DNA of 64,000 bases from Intrasporangium flavum (GCF_001956915.1 NZ_MLJO01000016.1:1-64000), one strand, 5' to 3'; positions 44,776 to 53,965 are shown, counted from the first letter of the stretch. Numbers and translations are program-made. The notes: generated by a model from the letters alone, not told the origin.

Positions 44776-45810
44776 TCAGTCGCGACGCTCGCGGTGACGA
44801 GCCACGGCGGCGAGCCGGTCTGCCGCGGTGTGGAACTCGACCTCGAGGGCGTCGACGACGTCGGCCACCGACGCGACGCCGGTGATGGCGCCGAGGCCCT
44901 GCCCCGCGGCCCACAGCTCGGCCCATCGCTTCGGCTGCGGCTGGGCGACGTCGTAGGTCCGGTCGCCGGTGAACTCGAGGTGGTCCGGGTCGAGGCCGTG
45001 CGCCACGAGGCTCGGGCGCAGCCACGACGCCGGTGCCCCGGTGACGCCGTCGCTGACGACGAGGTCGGCGCTGGCCGACTCGACGACCATGCGCTTGTAG
45101 TCCTCGGCGGCGCGGCTCTCGCGGGTGGCGAGGAACCGGGTGCCCATGTAGACGAGGTCGGCGCCGGCCGCCACGGCGCCCGCGACGCCGAAGCCGTCGG
45201 CCACCCCGCCGCCCACGACGACGAGCCCGTCGAAGAAGGCACGCACGGCCGACACGAAGGCGAAGGGCGACAGGTGGCCGGTGTGCCCGCCGGCGCCGGC
45301 GCTGATGCAGGCGAGGCCGTCGACCCCGGCGTCGACCGCCTTGTGCGCGAGCCGGAGGTCGACGACGTCGCCGACGACGACCCCGCCGTAGCCGTGCACG
45401 GCCTCGACGACCGGGGCAGGCGAGCCGAGCGCGGTGATGACGACCGGAGGCCGGTGGCGCACGACGAGCTCGAGGTCGGCGGCCAGGCGCGCGTTGCTGC
45501 TGTGCGTCACGAGGTTGACGGCCCAGGGAGCGTCGCCGACCCCGGCCGCGACCTGCGCCAGCCAGCCGTCGAGCTCCGCCGCGGTGCGGCAGTTCTGCGT
45601 CGGGAACGCGCCGAGGATGCCGGCCCGGGCGGCCGCGACGACGAGCTCGGGCCCGGACACGAGGAACATCGGCGCCGCCACGACGGGCAGCCGCAGCCGG
45701 GCTGTGAGGGCCCGCGCCCGCTCGACCCCGCTCGACGCGTCCGGCGCGTCCGGCGCGTCCGACCCATCCGGCGCGCCCGACGCGCCACCGCCGGGTGACG
45801 CGTCGGTCAC
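44776..45810 (-). CDS. Nitronate monooxygenase-like flavoprotein
   Basis: A 344-aa TIM-barrel FMN protein of the 2-nitropropane dioxygenase family: LPVVAAPMFLVSGPELVVAA at the start of the barrel, FPTQN, the flavin-phosphate loop SAGAGGHTGH, and VVVGGGVADG. The first 27 residues are a low-complexity Asp/Ala/Pro run encoded by 9-bp repeats and may be disordered. GTG 45810 overlaps the stop of the acyl-CoA synthetase gene by four bases (GTGA), so it belongs to that operon. Enzymes of this family also act as flavin oxidoreductases in catabolic clusters, so nitronate need not be the substrate. Confidence 0.88.
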   Translation of the reverse strand: MTDASPGGGASGAPDGSDAPDAPDASSGVERARALTARLRLPVVAAPMFLVSGPELVVAAARAGILGAFPTQNCRTAAELDGWLAQVAAGVGDAPWAVNLVTHSSNARLAADLELVVRHRPPVVITALGSPAPVVEAVHGYGGVVVGDVVDLRLAHKAVDAGVDGLACISAGAGGHTGHLSPFAFVSAVRAFFDGLVVVGGGVADGFGVAGAVAAGADLVYMGTRFLATRESRAAEDYKRMVVESASADLVVSDGVTGAPASWLRPSLVAHGLDPDHLEFTGDRTYDVAQPQPKRWAELWAAGQGLGAITGVASVADVVDALEVEFHTAADRLAAVARHRERRD

Positions 45811-47546
45811 GGGACGGACTCGCGCACGTCGGGGGCATCGGGTCGGCGCAGCATCCGCTTGAGCACCTTGCCGACCGGGTTGCGGGGCAGCGCGTCGCGC
45901 ACCTCGAGCCGCTCGGGCAGCTTGAACGAGGCGACGTGCTGCTCGCGCAGCCAGGCCACGAGCTCGTCGAGCGTCAATGACTGCCCCTCGCGCAGGACGA
46001 CGACGGCGGCCACCCGCTCGCCGAGCGCGTCGTCGGGGTCGCCGATGACGGCGACGTCGGCCACAGCCGGGTGGGCCGCGACGAGCCCCTCGATCTCGGC
46101 GGGGGCGATGTTCATGCCGCCGCGGATCACCTGGTCGCGGGCCCGGTCGAGGTACCGGAGGAACTGGCCCTGCTCGCCGGCGATCTCGAAGAGGTCGCCG
46201 GTGCGCAGGTAGCCCTGCTCGTCGAACGGGCTCGGCAGGTGGTCGCCGCCGAGGTAGCCGGCGAACACGGTCGGCCCGCTGATCCGCAGCTCGCCCGGCC
46301 GGCCGGGCTCGTCGATCTCCTCGCCCGTGACGATGTCGACGAGCCGGGTGTGCATCCACTCCCCCGCACGCGTCGACCACGTGATGCCGGGCGCGCCGAA
46401 CCGCGGGAAGAACTGGGCGCGGTCGTCGGGGTCGGGGAAGTCCTCGGGGCTCGACAACAGGCCGATCCCCTCGTTCGAGCCGAAGAAGTTGATGACGCTG
46501 ATGCCGCGCTCCTGCCAGCCGCGCACCATCGCCGGCTGGAGGGGCGCCGAGCCCGACCCGATGCGGGTCAGGCTCGAGGTGTCGAGGGCCGCGAGCAGCT
46601 CGGGGTTGCCGAGCAGCATCCACAGCAGGGCGGGTGGAGCACACGTGTACGTGGCGTGCTCGGTGGCGACCTGGCGCAGGAAGGTCGGAAGGTCGAAGGG
46701 GTGGTGCTGCACGAGGACGCAGCCGCTGAGCAGCCACGGCAGGAACATCCCGCTGATGCCGGCCATGTTGACCATGGGGAACGGGTTGAGCAGGACGTCC
46801 TCGACGGTGACCCGGGGCGCCTCGGTGGTGGCGACGCCGACCGCGAGCCAGTCCAGGTGGCAGCGCGGGACGCCCTTCGGCTCGCTCTCGGTGCCCGAGG
46901 TCCAGCAGATCGTCACGGCGTCGTTGGCCTCGCCCGGCTCGGCCGCGACGTGCGCGTCCACCGCGGCACGGTCCTGCTCCGACGCCGGGGCCGGGTTCCA
47001 CACGAGGACACCCTCGGGAACGTCGGCGGTGTCGGCACTCGGCCCGAACGCCACGACCGAGCGCACCGAGCCGACGCCGGCCAGGGCCTGCGCGGCCTCC
47101 GCCGCGAGGGCGTGCTCGCCGACGCGTCCGGTCGTGACGAACGCGACCGGCCCGGCCTGGCGCGCCGTGCCGGCCACCTCCCGCTCGCGCAACTGCACCG
47201 GCAGCGGCGACACGACCACGCCGAGCGTCCACGCCGCGAGGTACACCTCGACGAGCTCGACGGTGTTGGGCAGCTGCACGCCGAGCACGTCGCCGCGGCG
47301 CAGGCCCAGCTCGAGCAGTCGGGCCGCGAGCCAGGTCACCTCGGCGTCGAGCTGCGTCCACGTCAGGCGTCGCGGCGCCGACCCCGTGAGCGCCTCGCGG
47401 TTGGCGGGGTCGACGACGGCGAGCGCGTCGCCGCGCTCGGCGACGCGCTGCCGGAAGAGGCCGTCGAGGGTGTCCGCGGTCCACCAGCCGCGGGCCTGGT
47501 AGTCGGCGACCTTGTCGACCGGGTGCAGTCCGCGTGCGATGGCCAT
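45807..47546 (-). CDS. AMP-dependent acyl/aryl-CoA synthetase
   Basis: A 579-aa ANL-superfamily ligase forming an acyl-adenylate then acyl-CoA. The P-loop is TICWTSGTESEPKGVP, the A5 region FFGSNEG, A7 YLRTGDLF, A8 YLDRARDQVIRGG and the catalytic Lys is in NPVGKVLKR. It would activate a carboxylic acid, perhaps one released by the carotenoid oxygenase encoded two genes upstream (inference). ATG 47546 follows AGGAG. It is coupled to the downstream nitronate monooxygenase-like gene by a GTGA overlap. Confidence 0.92.
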   Translation of the reverse strand: MAIARGLHPVDKVADYQARGWWTADTLDGLFRQRVAERGDALAVVDPANREALTGSAPRRLTWTQLDAEVTWLAARLLELGLRRGDVLGVQLPNTVELVEVYLAAWTLGVVVSPLPVQLREREVAGTARQAGPVAFVTTGRVGEHALAAEAAQALAGVGSVRSVVAFGPSADTADVPEGVLVWNPAPASEQDRAAVDAHVAAEPGEANDAVTICWTSGTESEPKGVPRCHLDWLAVGVATTEAPRVTVEDVLLNPFPMVNMAGISGMFLPWLLSGCVLVQHHPFDLPTFLRQVATEHATYTCAPPALLWMLLGNPELLAALDTSSLTRIGSGSAPLQPAMVRGWQERGISVINFFGSNEGIGLLSSPEDFPDPDDRAQFFPRFGAPGITWSTRAGEWMHTRLVDIVTGEEIDEPGRPGELRISGPTVFAGYLGGDHLPSPFDEQGYLRTGDLFEIAGEQGQFLRYLDRARDQVIRGGMNIAPAEIEGLVAAHPAVADVAVIGDPDDALGERVAAVVVLREGQSLTLDELVAWLREQHVASFKLPERLEVRDALPRNPVGKVLKRMLRRPDAPDVRESVP

Positions 47547-47567
47547 CGGGTGGTGCTCCTGTCGGGT

Positions 47568-47594
47568 GGGAGGTGCGGGAGGTGCGGGAGGTGC
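47568..47594. repeat. 9-bp tandem repeat (3 copies) before the acyl-CoA synthetase gene
   Basis: GGGAGGTGC is repeated three times in the 59-bp gap between the double-HxlR regulator and the acyl-CoA synthetase. Confidence 0.8.
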
Positions 47595-47605
47595 GGCTCG
47601 GCGGG

Positions 47606-48685
47606 TCAGGTGAGGCTCGGGCGCCGTGGCCCGGAGCCGCCGCGGGGCACGACGCGGATGTCGCTGCCGTGGAGCAGCTCGCCGCACGCGTCGCACGCGA
47701 GCCGGACCGCGAGGGCCGAGCCGCAGCTACGGTGCCGCTGCACGAGGGCGGGCCCCTCGGGCGCCACGTACCAGTGCTCGGCCCACTCGAGGGCGAGCGC
47801 GACGGGCGGGTAGAAGGCCCGGCCCTTGTCGGTGAGGCGGTACTCGAACCGGTCGGGCCGCTCCCCGGCCACGGGTGCGAGGAAGCCGATGTCGGTGAAG
47901 GCCCGCAGCCGCTCGGCGACGACCGCCGGGGGCGCCCCCAGGGCCTCCTCGAAGTCGCCGAAGCGTCGGACGCCGCGCAGCGCGGCGCCGGTGATGGCGG
48001 CCGACCACCGGTTGCCGAAGATCGTCATCGTCTCGGGGAAGAGCCCGGCGTCGGTGCGTGCCTCGCTGGCAGGGCGTCGGCGCGTGGCCCCACCGGGGAC
48101 CGACCGCTGCCACGAGCCGCTCGGACCGAAGCGGCCCTCGACGTCGCGGATCGTCACCGTGGCCCGGCACGTCGTGCACTGGAGCACCGGCGAGAAGTGG
48201 TGGCCGCACGCGGTGTGCTCCATGTCGGGGAGGGTCTGGGCGTGGCGGGTGACCCACCGACGCTCCCACTCCCAGATGGCGATGAGGATCGGCCACATCG
48301 CCCGGCCGCGAGCCGTGAGCACGTACTCGGCCCGCACCGGACGCTGCTGGTAGACGACGCGGGTCAGGACGCCCTCGCGCTCCATCGAGGCGAGGCGTGC
48401 CGTGAGCACGGCGTTGGAGATCGGCAGCTGCTCGAGGAAGTGGCCGTACCGCGTCACCCCGCGCAGCGCGCGCTGGAGGATGAGCAGCGTCCACTCGTCG
48501 CCGACGAGGCCGAGCATCCGGCCGATCGAGTTGGTCGCGCCGCGCTCGAGCCGCGTCGGGGCGTCACCGTCGTGGACCGGCGGGACCGGCAGGGCCGGCG
48601 GGTCGAGCGGCCCGGGCGGCACGGGGCCACCGGGCACGTCGGCGTCGCCAGGACGCGGCACGAGACGCTCAGAGACCGATGGCAT
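47606..48685 (-). CDS. Transcriptional regulator with two HxlR-type winged helices
   Basis: A 359-aa protein with two complete HxlR modules in tandem. The first (about residues 47-190) has GRMLGLVGDEWTLLILQRAL and RYGHFLEQL-ISNAVLTARLASM; the second (about 200-350) has FGNRWSAAITGAAL and RRFGDFEEAL-APPAVVAERLRAF. Each is followed by a Cys cluster (CGHHFSPVLQCTTC; CGSALAVRLACDAC), suggesting a zinc site per module. Normal HxlR proteins have one module and dimerise; this one may act as a built-in dimer. ATG 48685 overlaps the carotenoid oxygenase stop by 17 bp; GTG 48661 is an alternative without overlap. It probably controls this cluster. Confidence 0.85.
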   Translation of the reverse strand: MPSVSERLVPRPGDADVPGGPVPPGPLDPPALPVPPVHDGDAPTRLERGATNSIGRMLGLVGDEWTLLILQRALRGVTRYGHFLEQLPISNAVLTARLASMEREGVLTRVVYQQRPVRAEYVLTARGRAMWPILIAIWEWERRWVTRHAQTLPDMEHTACGHHFSPVLQCTTCRATVTIRDVEGRFGPSGSWQRSVPGGATRRRPASEARTDAGLFPETMTIFGNRWSAAITGAALRGVRRFGDFEEALGAPPAVVAERLRAFTDIGFLAPVAGERPDRFEYRLTDKGRAFYPPVALALEWAEHWYVAPEGPALVQRHRSCGSALAVRLACDACGELLHGSDIRVVPRGGSGPRRPSLT

Positions 48686-50186
48686 CGGCCGCCCGGTCGG
48701 TCTCGCGCCAGCGGCGCAGCTCGGCGCCGGGAGCCCACGTGGAGTGCGTGCCGCTCGAGATCCGCTCGGGCAGGCGCAGCGTGCACACCGGCCCGTCGGA
48801 CACCCGCGACGCGTCGAGGACGAGGCAGAACGAGGCGTCCGCGCGCATGTCGGTGGTGAGGGTGATGAGGTAGCCGTCGTCCTCGCCGGTGCTGCCGACG
48901 CGGGGCGCCATCGCGGTCTCGCTGCCGAAGACGTCGTCGCCGAAGGCGTACCGCTCCTCGCTGCCCGTGCGCAGGTCGTGCTTGACGAGGCCGTCGAAGA
49001 GGAACCACGCCGGCTTGCCCGTGGCGGCGTAGGCGTACCGGTAGTCGCCACCGGCGTAGGTGCCGTTCATCATGCCGAACTCGGTGATGCTGTCGGAGAG
49101 CTGCTCCTCGCGGACGAGCCCGGTGCGCAGGTCGAGCCGCCAGCGGTGCAGCCGCGACTGCATCCGGTCGAGGGCCAGGAATCGGAACGCGCGCTCCCAC
49201 TGGTTGCCCATGCCGTTGTCGCGCGGCGACGGGTCGCCCTGGTAGAAGCCGTCGAGGACGATGGTGTCGCCGTCCTCGTAGGCGTTGACGAAGTGCAGCA
49301 CGTACGTCGGGTCGGCCTCGAACCACCGGATGTCGCGCGTCTGCCCGCGGCGCGGCACGACGGCGAAGCGGCTCGGAAGGTCACGGTGGAAGCGTGCCAC
49401 GTGCGCCCCGTGCGCGAGGGCCTCCGGCTCCCAGAAGAGCGGGAAGTCGCCCAGGACGACATAGTTCTCCGTGAAGGCCATGTCGTGCGGCAGCCGTGGT
49501 CCGGGCAGCGGCACGTCGATGTAGTGGACGAGCTCGTCGGACGCGTCGACGACCCCGTAGTGCATGTACGGGGCGTCCTTGGCGTAGTTGAAGAAGAGCA
49601 GCTCGCCGGTACGGTCGTCGACCTTGGGGTGGGCCGACACGCCCCAGTCGAAGGGGAACCGGCCGTTCCACGTCGCCTTGCCGAGGGTCTCGGCCGTGGT
49701 CGGCTCGAGGCGGTAGAGGTCGCCGCACTGGTAGAAGCTCGTCAGGGCGGTGCCGCGGTGCACGACGACGTCGGTGCTCGAGGCGTCCTTCATCCGCCCG
49801 CGCGCGCCCCAGCCGTCCTCGCGCAGCGACAGGTAGGGCGGCTCGGCGAGCCCGGCCCACAGCGCCTGCCCGGCCTCCTGCTCGGCGAGGAAGCCGTCGG
49901 TGCGCACGAAACGGTTGCGGTAGAAGGCTTTTCCCTCGCGGAACCCGACGACGTGGACCATGCCGTCGCCGTCGAACGGGTGGTAGTTCTTCAGCGACGG
50001 GTGCACCGGGTTCTCGGTGTTGCGCAGGTACACGCCGTCGAGGTCGGTGGGCAGCTCGCCCTGGACCACCTCGAGGTCGTCGGCGACGAACTCGGTGGTC
50101 TGCGGCCGCCACGGGCCGGTGCGGTAGGGGTGGTCGTCGTCGGTGGGCAGCGTCGACAGCATCCGGCCGACGATCTCGACGTCCAT
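48669..50186 (-). CDS. Carotenoid (retinoid/lignostilbene-type) cleavage oxygenase
   Basis: A 505-aa seven-bladed-propeller iron oxygenase that splits a C=C bond of a carotenoid, apocarotenoid or stilbene. The four iron-binding His are in SAHPKVD, LPHDMAF, VLHFVNAYE and SGTHSTW. The N-terminal DLDGVYLRNTENP and HPFDGDGMVH are family hallmarks. ATG 50186 is 2 nt after the stop of the upstream thiolase-like gene and has AAGGAG. Its genomic partners (thiolases, acyl-CoA ligase, flavoprotein) suggest a catabolic role rather than pigment biosynthesis; no carotenoid genes are nearby. Confidence 0.93.
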   Translation of the reverse strand: MDVEIVGRMLSTLPTDDDHPYRTGPWRPQTTEFVADDLEVVQGELPTDLDGVYLRNTENPVHPSLKNYHPFDGDGMVHVVGFREGKAFYRNRFVRTDGFLAEQEAGQALWAGLAEPPYLSLREDGWGARGRMKDASSTDVVVHRGTALTSFYQCGDLYRLEPTTAETLGKATWNGRFPFDWGVSAHPKVDDRTGELLFFNYAKDAPYMHYGVVDASDELVHYIDVPLPGPRLPHDMAFTENYVVLGDFPLFWEPEALAHGAHVARFHRDLPSRFAVVPRRGQTRDIRWFEADPTYVLHFVNAYEDGDTIVLDGFYQGDPSPRDNGMGNQWERAFRFLALDRMQSRLHRWRLDLRTGLVREEQLSDSITEFGMMNGTYAGGDYRYAYAATGKPAWFLFDGLVKHDLRTGSEERYAFGDDVFGSETAMAPRVGSTGEDDGYLITLTTDMRADASFCLVLDASRVSDGPVCTLRLPERISSGTHSTWAPGAELRRWRETDRAADAIGL

Positions 50187-50187
50187 G

Positions 50188-51423
50188 TCAGTCTCCTTGC
50201 ACTGCGCCGACGACGAGCGCGACCGTCGTGGCCGTGCTGCCGCCGAAGTTCAGGGTGCCGAAGGTAGCGGCCCCCTCGACCTGGTACTCCCCCGCCGCGC
50301 CGCCGACCTGCCGCGTGGCGTCGACGAGCATCCGGACGCCCGTGGCGCCGACCGGGTGGCCGCCGCCGATTAGGCCGCCGCCGGGGTTGACCGGCAGCCG
50401 GCCGCCGAGCTCGATCGAGCCGTCCTCGACCGCCTTCCACGACTCGCCCGGCCCGGTGAGGCCGATGTGGTCGATGGCGAGGTACTCGGTGGGGGTGAAG
50501 CAGTCGTGCACCTCGAAGCCGTCGACGTCCTCGAGGGTGACGCGGGCGCGGGTGAAGGCGTCGGTGACGGCGTCGCGCACGTGCGGCATGACGTAGGGGT
50601 CGTCGGCGTCGCGCTCGAGCTTCTGGCGCAGCCCGAGGCCGACGGTGCGATGGCCCCAGCCGAGCACGCGGGCGGCGGGCCGGGCGTCCGGGTGGGCGCG
50701 CAGCCACGCGTCGGACACGAGGACGACGCCGGCGCCCCCGTCGGTGACCTGGCTGCAGTCGTAGCGCCGCAGCCGGCCCTCGACGACGGGGTTGCGGGCG
50801 TCGTCGGTGGCGACCGACGCGTCGGCGAGGTCGGGGAGGTCCCACGCGCGGGTCTGCGCGTTGGGGTTGCGGCGGGCCGCGGCGAGGTTGAGGGCGGCGA
50901 TGGCGCGCAGGTGCTCGTCGTCGAGGCCGTAGCGGCGGTCGTACTCGTCGGCGACGGCGCTGAAGAGGTGCGGCCACATGAACGTAGCCCCTTCGCCGTC
51001 GTGGCCGACCCAGGCGGCCGCGGCGAGGTGGCGCGCCGCAGCGTCGCCGGGGACGGTCTTCTCGAGCTCGACGCCGACGACGAGCGCGCAGTCGTAGCGG
51101 CCGGACTCGAGGTCGGCCATGGCGGCCAGGACCGACGCCCCGCCCGACGCGCACGCGGCCTCGTGGCGTGTGGCCGGCCGGCCCCAGAGGTCGGGCTCGA
51201 CGGTGGCGGGCATGGCGCCGACGTGGCCCTGGCCGGTGAAGAGCTGGCCGAAGGCGTTGGCGACGTGGATGACCTCGACCGCGGACGCGGGGACCCGGGA
51301 GGTGGAGAGGGTTCCGCCGACGATCTCTGACGTGAGATCGGCGACGGACCTCCCCTCCCGGCTGAGGTTGCGCGCAAAGTCACTCTGGTGTCCGCCGAGC
51401 ACCCACACGTTCGTGTGCGTCAT
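50188..51423 (-). CDS. SCP2-type thiolase/acetyl-CoA acetyltransferase-like protein
   Basis: A 411-aa thiolase-fold protein. The nucleophile Cys is in EAACASGGAS (about residue 91), followed by EVHDCFTPTEYLAI and the GGGHPVGATG loop, the arrangement of SCP2-like thiolases common in sterol and terpenoid side-chain catabolism. ATG 51423 has GGAGG 5 nt upstream. It is the first gene of a unit containing carotenoid oxygenase, double-HxlR regulator, acyl-CoA synthetase and flavoprotein genes, and is divergent from a second thiolase gene. Confidence 0.9.
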   Translation of the reverse strand: MTHTNVWVLGGHQSDFARNLSREGRSVADLTSEIVGGTLSTSRVPASAVEVIHVANAFGQLFTGQGHVGAMPATVEPDLWGRPATRHEAACASGGASVLAAMADLESGRYDCALVVGVELEKTVPGDAAARHLAAAAWVGHDGEGATFMWPHLFSAVADEYDRRYGLDDEHLRAIAALNLAAARRNPNAQTRAWDLPDLADASVATDDARNPVVEGRLRRYDCSQVTDGGAGVVLVSDAWLRAHPDARPAARVLGWGHRTVGLGLRQKLERDADDPYVMPHVRDAVTDAFTRARVTLEDVDGFEVHDCFTPTEYLAIDHIGLTGPGESWKAVEDGSIELGGRLPVNPGGGLIGGGHPVGATGVRMLVDATRQVGGAAGEYQVEGAATFGTLNFGGSTATTVALVVGAVQGD

Positions 51424-51512
51424 CGGTGCCTCCTTGCCCGGCCGGCCTCGCGGCGTAAGGGGCCGGGCTCGTCAGCGTCGCCAGGGCGACGTGCCTTGCC
51501 TCCCACGCCAGA

Positions 51513-51543
51513 CCGTACTACAACTAGCAGAGTTACTCCACGG
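51513..51543. promoter_or_regulatory. Symmetric element in the divergent thiolase promoter region
   Basis: CCGT-N5-AACT-N5-AGTT-N5-ACGG is centred on 51528 in the most AT-rich part of the 203-bp gap. TACGGT on the minus strand overlapping its left end could be the -10 of the oxygenase operon. It is a candidate operator for the cluster's double-HxlR regulator. Confidence 0.4.
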
Positions 51544-51626
51544 GTCGGCTTGCGGCAGGGGCCGCTTTCGAGCGCAGGGGACGGGCCGGCCCGTGGAGTA
51601 TCCCCAGGCTCGCGCGAGGAGGCGGC

Positions 51627-52895
51627 GTGACGGCGACAGCCCCCGACGCGGCCGGCGCAGGCGGTTCGGACGCGTTCGTCCTGGATTTCGTGCGGACGCC
51701 ACGGGGCCGGGCCAGCGCCCGCGGGTCGCTGCACGGCCTCGCCGCCATCGACCTCGTCGTTCACCTCCAGGACGCCGTCGTGCGCCGCACCGGCCTCGAC
51801 CCGTCACGCGTCGAGGACGTCACCCTCGGCTGCGCCACGCAGACGGGCGAGCAGGGAGCCGACCTCGCACGTACCGCGAACCTCCTTGCCGGGTGGGGCG
51901 ACTCGGTCCCCGGCGCGACCATCAACCGGTTCTGCGCCAGCGGCATCGACGCGGTCGGCCAGACCGCTGCGCGGGTGCGCGCCGGCGACCTCTCGCTCGC
52001 CGTGGCCGGTGGCGTCGAGAGCGTGTCGCGGGTGCCGATGTTCTCCGACCACGGGCCGCTCTACGCCGACCCCGCGGTCGTGCGACGGGTCGGCTCGGTG
52101 CACATGGGTATCGCCGCCGACCTCAACGCGACGCTCGAGGGGTTCACGCGCGAGGAGCTCGACGCGTACGGCCTCGAGACCCAGACGAAGGCCGCGCGGG
52201 CCCGCGCGGACGGTGTGTTCGCGCGTTCCCTCGTGCCGGTCCCGGCCGACGACCGCGGCCCGGGCCTCGACCACGACGAGCTCGTCCGGCCGGGCACGAG
52301 CGCCGAGTCGCTCGCCGCCCTGCCACCGGCCTTCGCGGGCCTGGGGGCCGACGGGCAGGACGCCGTCGCGCTCGGGGCGTACGGGCGCGGGCCCGGCCAC
52401 CGGGCGCCGCTCGACCGGATCGAGCACCTGCACACGGTCGGCTCCTCCCCCGCCCTCGCCGACGCGGCGGCGCTCCTGCTGCTGGGCACGCGTCGGGCCG
52501 CGGAGCAGGTCGGGGTGGCGCCCCGGGCGCGCGTCGTCGCGGCAGCGTCCACGGCGGTCGATCCGGTGGTCATGCTCACGGCGGGACAGGCCGCGGTCGA
52601 GCACGTGCTGGCCCGAGCGGGTCTGCGGCCCAGCGACATCGACGTGTTCGAGTTCGCCGAGGCGTTCTCGGCGCTGTGCCTGCGCTTCCGGCGCGACCTG
52701 GGCGCCGGACCCGAACGGATGAACCCCGACGGCGGCACCATGGCGATGGGCCACGCGTTCGGCGCCACCGGTGCCATCCTCGTGGGCGCGTGCGTCGAGG
52801 CCCTCGAACGGCGAGGCGGACGCTACGGGGTCGCGGCCGTCAGCGGCGCGGCCGGCCTCGGCACCGCGGTGCTCCTCGAGCGCGTCGACGCCTGA
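51627..52895 (+). CDS. Acetyl-CoA C-acyltransferase (FadA-type thiolase) with altered active site
   Basis: A 422-aa thiolase with the nucleophile Cys103 (NRFCASGI) and catalytic His376 (GHAFGATG). The oxyanion-hole Asn of the NEAF motif is Ala344 (FAEAF). The second catalytic Cys near the C-terminus (CIGGGxG in FadA) is Ser406 (VSGAAGLG). Such changes should impair normal thiolysis or Claisen condensation, so it may have a different role or act as a partner of the SCP2-type thiolase. GTG 51627 follows GAGGAGG. It is divergent from the oxygenase operon. Confidence 0.88.
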   Translation: MTATAPDAAGAGGSDAFVLDFVRTPRGRASARGSLHGLAAIDLVVHLQDAVVRRTGLDPSRVEDVTLGCATQTGEQGADLARTANLLAGWGDSVPGATINRFCASGIDAVGQTAARVRAGDLSLAVAGGVESVSRVPMFSDHGPLYADPAVVRRVGSVHMGIAADLNATLEGFTREELDAYGLETQTKAARARADGVFARSLVPVPADDRGPGLDHDELVRPGTSAESLAALPPAFAGLGADGQDAVALGAYGRGPGHRAPLDRIEHLHTVGSSPALADAAALLLLGTRRAAEQVGVAPRARVVAAASTAVDPVVMLTAGQAAVEHVLARAGLRPSDIDVFEFAEAFSALCLRFRRDLGAGPERMNPDGGTMAMGHAFGATGAILVGACVEALERRGGRYGVAAVSGAAGLGTAVLLERVDA

Positions 52896-53089
52896 CGCTC
52901 GGCCCGTCGCGCTTTCACCCGCCTTCACCCCCGGCGCAGTCGCGCCACACCGATCGACGCGTCGGGTGCCCGTTCGCGACAGAGATGCGCCATTCCCTCA
53001 GCAGCGCACGACGCGTCGCGCACCTTTCGGGCGAGTGCGCACTCCTGGAGGAAACGCCCACTCCTGGAACTGCCGGCGTCTGATCCGGG

Positions 53090-53965
53090 TTACGGGCGAA
53101 GCACCTGCGTGACGCCGCTGCTGCGGGCCTCGATCACCGCGAGCGCCTCGGGGGTCGTCGTGTTCTCGCCGAGGCGGTTGAGCTTGCCGCTGCCGTGGTA
53201 GTCGCTCGAGCCGGTGACGACGAGCCCCAGCCGGTCGGCGAGCGCCGTGGCCCGGGCGATTTCCTCGGGCCCGTGGTCGCGGTGGAAGGCCTCGAGCCCG
53301 ACGAGCCCGGCCTCGGCCATCCGCTCGAGGAGGTCGTCGGTCAGGCCGCCGCTGCGGGTGCGCGTGAACGGGTGCGCCACGACCGGCGACCCGCCGGCGG
53401 CCCGGACCAGCTCGACGGCCTGGATCGGGTCGGGAGACCAGTGCCCGACGTAGTACGGCGAGTCGTCGGTGAGCCACTCCCGGAAGGCCTCGTCGCGGTG
53501 CGCGATGACGCCGCTCGCGATGAGTGCGTCGGCGATGTGCGGACGCCCCGGCGTCGCGCCCGGTGCGACCTGGGCGAGCACCTCGTCGTAGGTCACGGGG
53601 ATGCCGTCGGCGGCCATCTTGTCGACCATCCGCTGCAGGCGCGTCGCACGGCTCTCGCGGGCGCGCGCGAGGGCCGCCGTGAGGTCGGGGTCGTGCGGGT
53701 CTGTGAGGTAGCCGAGGAGGTGCACCGACGCGTACCGCCACGTGCACGACACCTCGATGCCGCGGACGAGCCCGACGCCGTGCTCGGCCGCCGCAGCCGC
53801 GGCCTCGTCCCAGCCGCCGACGGTGTCGTGGTCGGTGATGGCGAGCACGTTGACGCCTGCGGCGGAGGCGGACGCGAGCAGCTGCGACGGCGTCTCGGTG
53901 CCGTCGCTGACCGTCGAGTGGGCGTGCAGGTCGATGACCGGCGCCCCTCCCCTGACCGTGCTCAC
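53090..53965 (-). CDS. PHP-domain phosphoesterase/RNase AM-like protein
   Basis: A 291-aa PHP-domain protein: DLHAHSTVSDGT, ITDHDTVGG, GIEVSC, VVAHPF and SSDYHG supply the metal ligands of a trinuclear site. It matches the YciV/RNase AM group (5'-3' exonuclease, also nucleoside 3',5'-bisphosphate phosphatase). GTG 53965 has TACGCT 7 nt upstream, suggesting a leaderless start; the frame stays open upstream, but that extension shows no family similarity. A copy of the 71-bp palindromic element lies 90 bp upstream, between this gene and the divergent sigma factor. Confidence 0.88.
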   Translation of the reverse strand: MSTVRGGAPVIDLHAHSTVSDGTETPSQLLASASAAGVNVLAITDHDTVGGWDEAAAAAAEHGVGLVRGIEVSCTWRYASVHLLGYLTDPHDPDLTAALARARESRATRLQRMVDKMAADGIPVTYDEVLAQVAPGATPGRPHIADALIASGVIAHRDEAFREWLTDDSPYYVGHWSPDPIQAVELVRAAGGSPVVAHPFTRTRSGGLTDDLLERMAEAGLVGLEAFHRDHGPEEIARATALADRLGLVVTGSSDYHGSGKLNRLGENTTTPEALAVIEARSSGVTQVLRP

